This document shows, in pieces, positions 35,601 to 47,600 of a stretch of DNA of 64,000 nt. The DNA is from Athripsodes cinereus (Eukaryota > Arthropoda > Insecta > Trichoptera > Leptoceridae). Location: NCBI GenBank assembly GCA_947579605.1, contig OX388313.1, forward strand, positions 4,774,001 to 4,838,000. Direction: 5' to 3'. The notes below the pieces were generated by a model. The model ran no database searches. It was not told the origin of the DNA and worked only from the letters and a program-made list of their open reading frames with translations. The position numbers and the translations under genes were made by a program. Positions within the stretch are counted from its first letter, which is position 1. Each line of letters starts with the position of its first letter.

Positions 35601-38600
35601 TTAAAATTCGGACAAAAAAGGGGGGAATATGATATTATTGATTCTCAATAATTATAATCGGAATGAAACATAGAAGTAAAACAAAGTAGATGAGTTAGTT
35701 GAAAGAGGGGGCAAGGAAGGAACCTCCAAGTGGTGCCCCTGGAAGGTAACTAAATCTTATACTCGATTAAGATCTGGTGTAGGAAACTGCCGTGACATTA
35801 GAGAACGATGGGGCTTCCTACAAGACGAATCTGGAGCGTGTGACTGTGGTGAAGCACAGACCATGCCACACTTGTTGTAGTGTCCATTGTGCTCAATCAC
35901 ATACACTTTGGAGGATTTTTCTGACGCATCTCCACCTGCTGTGCGTTTTGCACAGTACCGGAAATCAGTTTGATTGTTTTTTTCTGGGTTTCGACACGAT
36001 AAATAATAGTTGAAGAAATCATGCATGTATCCAATTCATTAACTCTGTTTACGAATATTGAATGTATTAACATGTAAAAGTTAAGAAAGTGAACTATTTT
36101 AGGTGACTAAATACTATTCTTGCTTTTAAAATAAAAATCATAACAAATGTATAAAAAATACATTTGTTATCTCAAATAATTCAATAGTTGCGCGTATAGC
36201 TACCTAAACATTATTAAAATATTGGTTATTATAAAAATATTGGTACTTTTTTGTTCTTAGATAGAGCTTTCATACGAAAAGGATTCTTGGGTAATTTATA
36301 ATTATAGAAGCATACGAGTAAAATTAAGAAATATTTTAATAGATACCTAATTTCGATGAACTTTTTTTTTTACCATCGACGTATGATACACACCCCTTTC
36401 TTAGAATAGCCCATAATAATATTTCAGATAAACATCGCAATCGCGTGATGTGTAAGGAAACTAGCACGAGTCACGAATCTTACACAGGCCATATAACAAA
36501 AAATCACAAAACGAAAAGAAAGAAACATTAATATTAATAATATTATTATTATTATTCGTCATATAAGTCAATGGACATTATTAGTTGCTAGGTATATTAT
36601 TTGATATAAGTACTAGCCCTAAGTCCGGCTTCAATTAGGGGATAAATATCAAATTGGAAAAAAGACAGGGCAGATAATATTCTCATAAGTGATTTATCTG
36701 TACAATTTCAAAATGAGTGGCGAAAAATGTTTATACAACGGCAGTAGGTACCATAAAAATACTTAATATGAAAAATTCTTCATTCGATTGGATATCATTT
36801 CTGAATATTCAAGAATTTACATTAATCATTTTTCTGTCTAGAGATATCAGAGATTTTTTTACGAAAGATAGCAGTAAAGAATTTTTTACTTAAATATCTT
36901 GATGTTCTCAAATAATGTACAATTTATTTACTAATAAGATATTTTAATTGTAGGCATTATCCACAAACACGTCCAAAGGACGCAAATTTTGATGGAGGGC
37001 TTAGATTTATTTCGTAAAAAAATATAAGATTATTAGCATCTTCAATTCAGCGATAAGATATGCTATCCATCCAGAATATCTTCAAATTTTATTGGCGCAG
37101 AGAGGGCGATTTGCAATAATTTATATGCACTTGGAGACTGGCTACCCCATTTGTGAGACACGCTATGATGGGAAAATAGATAATTTACAAACATACATCC
37201 ATCCATCTTACCTGAAAGTTTCCTGTAAACCATAGTGTTTCTTCTTTTCAGGGCGCTTCGATGGTTACCGCCGTATACTTTATATTTACAAACGGACTAT
37301 AATATTTATGCGAGGATAAGTCAACGCATAAGTCAATTAAATTGTTAGTGGTCATGTTGGTATATTATTTTGCATTAGCCACGCCATTGATATAAAAGTA
37401 GGTAGAGGTACCTACCTACTTGGATTTTCAAGGCGTTGTAACTTTTGTAATTTGGGAATCTATTAGTGTTCTTGAATTATGTGAAATTTTGAATATTACA
37501 AGAATCGATTTGTCGCTCTTTCTATGGTAGGAATATTTTTTTTCTGCGTGATTTATATTTGGATCGAGCCATTATTGGTTGAAATGAGTTTTCTTTTTTA
37601 GGTTTTTCCGTGAAATTTTTAATAAATTGAACTCGGCGAAAATACCCTTGTAAGTATATTCTTACCTCTATATTATAACACACATGTACAGGAGTTTTAA
37701 TGCATTTTGTATATTTAGATACTCGTCCTGAATGTTATGACTTAGAATATTGGCACAATGAAGACAACTCGCATGTTTGTTACTTGCGTTCGGTCCGCTG
37801 GCTATCCCACTTGTCAAAAATACCGTAATGGCTTGAATGAGTATTTATTTTATTTAAGTCACTTTTATATAAAAATCCGCAGTGTTCGGTACTCCTGATA
37901 CAATCTAAATACGATCTTAATATTGTCTTGCTCTTAGTCTTACGATGCGCGAAACGACTATAGTAAAAAAACGTGCATACCAATCCAACAATTGCCGCGT
38001 ACAGACAGCTGGATGCGAACGTCAATCATCAAGCAAAAATCTTAGATCTTTCGGCGACAATTCGGAGCATTCTCCGAAGAAATATTAGAATGAATGCCTT
38101 CGTTACCCGTCCATGAGACGTAACGAAGGCATCCATTCGAATATTTCTTCGGAGAATGCTCCGCATTGTCACCGAAAGATTTCAGATTTTTGCTTGATGA
38201 TTGACGTTCGCATCCAGCTGTCTGTACGCGGCAACTGAGGATATTCGTTTTCAACATTTACATGAGTATTATGGTTGTCCAGTATTATGTGATATAACCC
38301 CAAGAATGAAACAGACATTAATTATAGTAAATTGCAAAAGAATGACACAGCTAAAGAAACTTTCAGTACATTTATATTATCCTTTAATAAAATTTAAGAA
38401 ATGTATAGTCATAAACAATACGTCACGTACAATAAAAACTCAGTAAGCAATTATGGACGAAATATTCAGCAAATGATTGTGTTTAATTACACACCATGAG
38501 GTAATAAAAGCCTTTTTAAATTAGTTTACAGTATTTTCAGAACGAACCAATGTATGAATTAATGATAAAGCTATTCGTGATATAACCGATTAAATGTTTG

Positions 38601-41600
38601 ATTGCAATGATAATGAAATTGATACCTATACAAAGTTGCATTAAATATCAAGCTTTCATTCTTGATGTTAAGCTTTCATTCTTAAAAGCTTAATTTACAA
38701 CTTTTTTTAATGAAAAGGGGGGTCGTATTCCACAACATTCTTGATCAATTAAATTTTTAAATGACATTATAATAAATGTTATCGATATTTTTGAAAGATT
38801 TCGAATTTTCCAGAAGCTAACAATCATTGTAATTTGAATTGTATTTTTACCAAATTGAGTAAATTTTTACTTAATTACACTAAAAATATCTAAAATCTTT
38901 GACACTTATTTAAAACCAGAAATATTTAAAGCTGATAACTTTATCATTTTTACAGGTGGAGTCAATAACTATCATTATTATAAGTACATTCCTCACCCTT
39001 CAGTGCTGCTCTCAACAATATAAGCTAGGATGAATGCTCATTTACTATACTCATATAATGTCTAGATTATTTCAATAAAAACTTAAACATATTTTGAACT
39101 ACTACAGATTAATCATTCCAACTGATCACACTCATCAATAGTCAACCTATTTGAATAGGTATTAATTAGGTAATAAAAACTTAATTATCAGACACCTTTA
39201 TCACTTCTTCTGGTTCGATTTTGCAAAAGGTTATACTATGCAAATATGACACTCCAATTGAGACGTCTGACTGGTTTTGTCACAAAGGTAACGTTATTGA
39301 TTTACTCATAGAAATTTTGGGTCAATTGATTATGGTATTTCCGCGACATTCCTATTATTCTATACTTAGGTGCTACCAATAGTACGAGCTTATATGCTAC
39401 GGAAAAGTATAGCATATGACGTCATAAATGTCACATCAATAGCACCACTGTGACGTCATTTAAAGTTAGGTATTTTGAAATAACGTAACACTAGCACTGG
39501 ATCAAATTATGATATTGTTTTCACGTAGAAAATATATTTTTGTACAGAACCATTGTAAATTTAACACATGAAACTACCATATAAGGCTCAGAGAAGACAA
39601 CGTCAATATTTTTCTAAAGTGTAGTGCCCCGAACACTTCCAAATGAGGTGACGTTGTCTTTTCTGAGCCTTATATGGTAGTTTCATGTGTTAAATTTACA
39701 TATTATGTGACCTCATACAATTTTGACATGTGAATAAATTTGGATTTATTTGAAGATTACCAAAATGTCACATTTACACTTAGGTATTCCGAAACAAAAA
39801 TATAGTTCATAATAATTCATACTCATTAATTTTGATTAACGAACCAATCAAAAGTAAACGATTTCATTTCAAAAGTGTGAAAAGCCTTCATAGACTATTA
39901 AAACCGTTATTGTTTCTTGCTTTTAGTTCTAGAAAATTTAATTACTTACTTGCCCGATCTAATCAACACCGTACCGTAAGTTATTGATTATTTATATAAA
40001 GCTGCGTAGCTTTACATATTATTACAACTGAATGTTTTTATACGAAAGTTCCGAGAAATAATACAAATGTAACAAAGAAATTTTAGATTAGGTATTGGCT
40101 AAGTTTTAACGCACAATTGTTGCTTTTTTCATTATCTGTGAGTTATTAGTAATACATATCGTAATTCGTGGAATTCTGTGGCAAAGAATACTACTGGTCA
40201 TACATTAACTTTTATTTCGTTCACTGGCTATTTAACAGCATGATGATATAGATAATATATTCTTCTTCTTCTTCTAAGTCGGTCCCTCAATGCTGAGGAT
40301 CGTGACCACCATGACCCCAACCAAGCGACAAGCTCCTCCACCGTGCCCTGTCCTCCGCCTGCCTAAACGCCTCACACATTGTACCCCCTGCAGCATCTCT
40401 CACATGATGAAAGACACAGAATAGATGCTTTCGAGATGTGGTGTTGGAGAAAGTTGCTATACGCATACCAGGGACGGCCCACAGAACGAATGTGTCAATC
40501 TTGACTGAGTTCCAGATAAAGACTCGACTGTTTGTAATATGTCAGAGACGTATATTAAGCTTTTTTGGACATATTATAAGACGTGAGCCAGACAATCTGG
40601 AAAAAAATATTTTGTCTGGTGGAGTCGAAGGAAGAAGAAGCAGAGGCCGAATACCAACAAGATGGTCAGATAATATATAGATAAATATATTTATTATTGC
40701 ATCCTTGAGAAATTCTTCAGCTTTGTGTTTCATGTCTTTATTAATTAACAAATTCCATTTTGTTTTTCTGAATTATTAACCTTAATAATTTATTACTGCA
40801 ATATTGAGCTAAGGTATTCATGTTTCAATTTTAGTATAAATAGTAATGTTATTACATTATCCACATAGATTATATACATTAATAACCGGCGACCGGTGTG
40901 GCGCGGAGGCTAACGCACTTGCCTTTGAGTCACGAGGTCCCGGGTTCGATTCCCGGCCAGGGCAAAATGAAGAATGACCTTTTTCAGATTGTCCTAGGTC
41001 TGGGTGTTACATGTATATGTGTATAGTGCATTGTATATGTGTTTCACCGTGTTAGTACCCATAATACAAGATTCATATCTTAGTTTGGGACTAGCTAGGT
41101 CTGTGTGAATTGTCTACACGTGTTACGTGTTATAAAAAAGTAGTTATCTTCTCAATGCCATAAAAATAAAACATATACCTAATAGAGTTGCCATATCACA
41201 GCACTGAAATGAAAACGATTAATGTCTCATACTGATATTACAGAAAAGAGTGGACGACTGATTTTTCTCTATGACTTCCCCAGTGAATACATTACAAACA
41301 TCTTTCGATCTTGTTTCAGCATTTGGAATGAAGCAATTCAATTAAAAAATAGTTTCGTTTCTTATACTTCGTATTTATGTGACATGACCAGGATATTCTG
41401 TATGTCTATAACATGTAGATAATCTACTGACTACTCCACTTGTAAGAGCTGCTTTGATAGAAAAGATAAATCTGATACATCTACCCATAAATATTCGCCT
41501 TCTATTCATCTTCCTCAATAGATACATACATCTGAAAGATTGAAAAAAAATTTCAAACTAATTAATTATTTAGTACCTACTTACCAGATAAAGTAGTTTC

Positions 41601-44600
41601 GGACTTTCTTTGATAGCTCCAAAGCATCCGAATAGTGCCACAAGCAGTATGCAAATTCCTATGACGATTAATAGAATATCTGTCTCTATGTTATTGGCCT
41701 CTCCCATACTGTTGTATTCCTTTGCCAGGTTGATGTCATAGGAGGCGGCTGCGATGATCAATATGCCAAGGATCTAGAAATAATAAAACATCAATGTTAT
41801 TTTACAAATATATTGACAACTTTATTTTGAGTGACAAAAAGGATTAATTCTATACAAATTGCCTACACGGAAAAATAATTATTGTCTGTGAATTAACAGA
41901 AGAGTCGACCAATTTGGGATATATTTTGCCTGGTGACAAATACAATGTTGGATCTGATTTTAAAATGGCAAAAAGGCATTCGTGGTGTTGGAAGAAGGTG
42001 ATGATTATCACTGGGAAATAATAGAAAAAGGACAGGAACCCAAAAACTGAAGAAGTTTTTCCAGCTGGTGTAGTGTAGGGAGGCCAGAGTAATATCTGAT
42101 TTTGTCGCCTAACATGACACTCATAAAATTAAAGAGGTTAGTCTAAAATATTACCTCTTATTTTGGGAACGTCAAATAAGCACTCTAATAATAAATATCA
42201 TAAAAAAGAGAGGTAACTGGTCCTTTTAAAAACTATGATAGCCTCTTTAACCATTTAAAAAAAAAAGATATATCTGGGTTTTGTTTTAAACCCAAATACA
42301 ACCTTATACACCTTTCACACTAAGCTAAAAGCTTGTGCCGTGAAAGGGGAGTTTGCCGGCACCTGGTATTGAACCACGGACCCCTTGTTCTGGAGGCCGA
42401 GACTCTACCTCCAGGCTACCGACGAACTCGAATTGCTTGTTTACGTTATGTAGGTACTTAATATATTTTGTGTCAAAAACTTGAAGGGAATTGTTTTTTT
42501 GTAGGGATCCTTTTATTGCTTTTTCAACTGCATAGGATGTGTAATACTTAAGAATGTATATTATTATGAATTTTGGAATATGTTTTCTGAGGAAATTGAT
42601 ACTGCGCTAGCACTAAGATAATCGAGTACACCAACTTTTTCAGCTATGATTGATAAATAGGTATGTTTGTATTTATAACTTCAGGGACGTTCACATTTGT
42701 TCACTTTGAGTGATCACTCTGGATGATCCTCCAAAATGAAAAGGTGTGAACAGATGTTTCATCAATAGTGATCACTAGCGATGACGGATGAATGCGATTT
42801 CTATCCGACATAATTTTGATGAGAGGGTCCTTTCGCTGAAATGACCATAAAGAAGTTTTATCCTATTACTTGTCTTATTCTCTGTGAATAAGTATTGAAA
42901 GTCAGAATCATATGCAAAATTATCATCATCATCCTGTTGAGAATTATTTTAATTTGTTTTAATTTTTAATAAGTGTTATTTTTCATTTCTTTATTTATTT
43001 TTTTACGAAAAATATACGTCAAACTACATACAATATGACCATGAGTATTGACATGGCAGTGAAAGCATATGTAGGATGTACCTACAAGTTTGAACAGACG
43101 TGTTCACTTTCGATGAACAGCTTTGACCCTGACACTCTGGATGATCATCCAAAGCGAGGTAATGTGAATGTTACTTTACTATTGGTCTAATTGCTACACA
43201 TTTGTCTTATTGCTCGCAACGAATTCTATACATGCTCGTATTAATGTAATCCCACAATCATGAATCAAAACATTTCGAACGAATGTTGACAAAGAACGTC
43301 ATTATCTCTATTAAATACTATATGGGTCAAAGGGTAGTTTGTTATGTACGTGTAAGGTTTATGGGTTAAGGGTGTGTTGTTCAATGGAAATAGTTCTATC
43401 ACCTATCCACCAATGGCGTGTCTAAGGTCTTCATGCTGGGTAGGCTCACCCTCAATACTAAATTGGTATAAATAAAGTACTTTTTAAATTTGAAGTATGT
43501 AGGTATCTAAATCACTCGCAAATTAAGGAAAAGCCTTGAGAAAAGCGAAAAGAATTGTTCCAATTAACATTTAAAGTAAAATATAACAATAAAATATATT
43601 ATAAATATCAAACGATATAAAATATATCAAATTTGATTCTTTAATACTGCGTGTATAATTATTGTCACCTGTCCATGAGCTGGCAGTGCCCAATGCAGCT
43701 TAACTCATCGCATCGCGAAAACATCGCAAAAAGCTGCAATTTTATTATTTCGCATGTAACTCAACAATGCTGATGGTGATGCAATTATGCGTGCGGTGAA
43801 ACAAAAAATAATCTAGAACGCGTCCTTTGCATATCGCGAATGCAGTATGATGGTTTTAATGGTGTCTCTTTTGTGTAAGTTTTCGAGTATTTTGTAAAAT
43901 GTATTCCTTAAATACAACAAAATATACAATTTTCTAGAACGTAGAGGTAATATGGTACTCAACCAATAGGTGTAAAAAAATATACCTACTTATGTAAAGT
44001 ACAAAATTACCTTTTACAATATAATATAGACAAGAATCGGAGTACTCATTGGGTTGAGTCGTGGTACTGATTGAACGAATAAAATCGAATCTAATCAAAC
44101 AATAGACACATACAAAACACTATAATAAAATGTGTAAGGTATAATAAAATGATTGATAGATGAATATCGGTAATGCGTAGTTTTACTCCAATAAAATCGA
44201 TGTTTAAATAATATATAACGATGCTAATATGTACATGAAAAGTATGTAAAATTTTCATGATGTCAATAAGTCATTGATAATTTTGATAATTCTGTGTCTG
44301 ATAGTAACACCTGGTACTGCTCGGCATTGACGTATTTTCCATATTTGCAAAAAAATCCGTACCGCATTCCTATCAGCATTCCTTAGCATAAGTTTATATA
44401 ATAAATTGACCAGTAATGTTAAGGCACTCAATTATGTAGAATATCAGAGAGGTATCTTGTTGAAAAAGCTTTTTACAATATCGACGAAATGCTAAATGGG
44501 ACTGTTCAGCCTAATTGGCATTGATTCAATTCATTTATTTATGTATAATTATTACAATTTATTTTTTACATACACTGACGAGAAGTTATTTTGGGCCTTT

Positions 44601-47600
44601 TACACTCGAAAAACTTTGATTCAATGAAATTTCTTTATTTATTTATTGTATTGTTGTAATTTGATTATTTTGTTTTTTATATAAAAAAAAAACTATATAA
44701 TTGCCTGACGATTCCAAGTGCCAAATCAATGGCCTACGGATGATAAGAGAGAATAAAGAATAAAGGAAAAGATGGGTATTGTCTGAAATTGTCACACAAA
44801 AACGGTGAGATCGTGAAACATCTAAAATTAAAATTGTGGATGGGGATTTGGAAATTTGAAATGTCAAGTATTTCCTTATTTTTTTGTGTCAAATTGTGGA
44901 TTTTTTTTTTCTCACTACGAAAGTATGACCTGTTTAAGAAATCTAGTTCCGCCACTGCTGCTCATGAATTAGTCCATAGAGCATAGGTATAATAAATTAA
45001 TAAATACCAATGACAAAGACATCATCAAGGATAAGCACTGCAGAGTCACCTACCAAAATGTAACAAAAAAACTGTCATTCATTCATATTATCATCACGGC
45101 TTATCCGACAAATGGAATAACCAGCGGATCATATGCATGTGATTTATTTATCCAACAGTTTAAGGCATAGGTATGCGTGGAATTCCTCATTGCTAAATTG
45201 GGATGTTGTGCTTAATTTGTGACTTAATTGTTTAAAAGTTTATGTTTGTTTTTAATAATATTACTCAGCAGCACAACCAACAGATTGTGAAAACTGAATT
45301 GTTTCGGTGCCATTTAGACGGGAGATCGTGATCCATATGAGCTCTGAAATAATGATGAGATCCCAAAAGATGGTTGCTTCAATGGTTTGCAAAAGTGCTT
45401 CTCGATTGGTGGACCTTACATTGTGACAGTGAGAATGGCGGAATTGGTGAACGTTGTCCATGGACACCGAAACTGATCACTTAAGCCGGCCCAGAGTTAA
45501 TACGTAGTAAGCGTTGGGACGCCTTGAGCCCGTAGACAAACCGTACTTACTGGCGAACTTTTCGACAATCTACCTACATGTTCCATATAATTATGCGTTA
45601 TTGTTGCAGTTATAGGCGAAAATTCATTTGTAGTCGATCGCCAAGTGCGTGTTTGTCTAGGGGCTCTGCTCAATTCTTCCGGTTAGATTTTGCACAATGT
45701 TACATTGTGCAAACTTGGTTCTCCAATCGAGATATCTGACTGGTTTTCCCTATTGTCTGTTGAGCACCTAATATTCTAAATATCTTCACTTACACAGATG
45801 TTGAAAAATCCAGTAAAATCCGAAATCTATTTTAAACATTAGGTATATATGGTATTTTTTTTATATATGACTTGAATTGTGTTGTTTTGATGATTTGATT
45901 TGTTTTTCATGATTCTTGTTGATTTGTGTATTAATACAGTTTCAAACTGATTGATAATGATTATTGTTTATTTCACAGTTAATACTTTATCTCTAATATA
46001 TATCTTTTTATATTACATGACAAACTTATGGGCTAATGAAATATATCAATTAGTTAATTTGTATACACTTTTAAATTGGGTAATGCATGGTCTCTTGTAC
46101 ATAATGAAATTATAATTGTTTGTATTTATTTGTATGTGTTGTCTGTTGTTTGTTTTTTTAATGGAGTGGTCTCGTTTCTAGGCTGTGTTTTCGAGGAAAG
46201 CAATTGGAGGATGAATATTCGCTCATTTGAGCGAAATAGAATATTTTTTTGTATTTATTGATCATGTCTGTAAAATCATCATGAGACATACATTACGAGT
46301 ACCTATATATTTATCTATGAACAAATTATATTGACTTTATTATCACGTATGGTAATATTACATATTTAATGATGTCGGATTATTGATGTATTTTATTACA
46401 TTATATTAGACAGAGCTGGGCACCGTACATCAAAATATTAGCCCAGTTGATTCGTTCCCGATATGGTTAACTTTGGTAATTATCCAGTCATTCGTTTTAA
46501 CTTGCTTTACGTTATTAAATAATGAAAACATTTTGATGATTTTTCAAAGAGCAATTAAGATATCTATAAAATACTCTTTGCTGGATACTCCACTGAATTA
46601 TTTTAAGTGCCGTGTAAATTCATTCCTGTAACATTCATTGGTGAGGGAGGGTGCAACCCGTAATAAATTAATAAATTAGATAAATTCTGCGGAGATATGA
46701 TCTATGAGAAGAATGGTTGGTAAGATGTTGTGTAGAGTGAGAATTGACGATATTAGAAGAATGAGTGGATACAAGAGAAATGTTATGGATAGAATGCGTA
46801 TAAATAAGTTACGAAGGTTTGGACATGTGGATTGAATGGAAGATGAAAGGCTGACAGAGAATATATATATAGTTATTGATTAGATGGAAGAAATCACTAA
46901 TATATATAATCTCGCCACTGCATATCATCATATTTTTTTATGTAAATTGTTTTGTTCATTTTGTTATGTAAATGTCGCTGTGGAAAAAGAATAAAAAAAA
47001 TAAAAATAATAATTTGATGAAGGGGGTGTGAGAAAGCGCAGGCGATCGAGAGCTACTTGGCTTGATCACGTGAATTAATCTCTCAATGACGACCACGTAT
47101 TGAGTTTGAAAAATCGACGTGCGTGTATGAAAAATTGTATTAAGTAAATTGAAAATGAACCGAAAAAAGTATCTAAGATTAAATCTATGTAGCGTTTTGT
47201 TTTCTTTGCCTGCCCCATTTGGGATACGGCGTGAGGGTTAACTGTAGTATAGTACATATAATCAAAAATATCTAGATAAAGTTAATAGTTAATCGCAATT
47301 TTAACAAAAATTGATTTAGTACCAAGTTAATTTCCAACGCTGATATAATTATTTTGGTATCATATACCTACTAAGTCATGGTCAGTATTAAAAAGTAGGT
47401 AAATCAATCGTTAACATAATCATAGTTGTGACATGTTCAAACCATAATGTTACAATCACGTAAATATCGACAATATATGTAATATAGTAATGTATTAGGT
47501 AATACGAGATGGAATTATTTATTATATATACACAAAAAAACTTCTAGCCGAAATAAAAATTAAAACTTATTTTCAAATTAGATGGGCGTTTATTAGTTTG

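Larger units (their letters stand above)
28538..41584 (-). other. Tetraspanin intron 2 (13 kb), repeat-filled
   Basis: Runs between the TM2 and TM3 exons. It holds SINE family B (29396), LINE ends (30128, 34000, 35755, 40395), an inverted repeat pair (30834/31955), the TIR element at 33028, two snapback hairpins (37992, 39554), a good SINE A (40888) and many copies of the 235-bp repeat. I found no coding exon of another gene. Its size is largely explained by insertions. Confidence 0.75.

Noticed and set aside
40259..40395. GC-rich stretch 'aagcgacaagctcctccacc' as a possible exon
   Set aside because: It is preceded by (TTC)n and reads as an inverted LINE 3' UTR; no splice sites or conserved peptide were seen.
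41222..41422. 66-codon plus frame near the SINE at 40888
   Set aside because: It overlaps a fragment of the 235-bp repeat and has no family signature.
45261..45467. Minus-strand frame MSMDNVHQFRHSHCHNV... in tetraspanin intron 1
   Set aside because: A plausible-looking peptide with a donor-like GTAAGG inside, but no family, no partner exons and no polyadenylation signal found; probably part of an unrecognised repeat.
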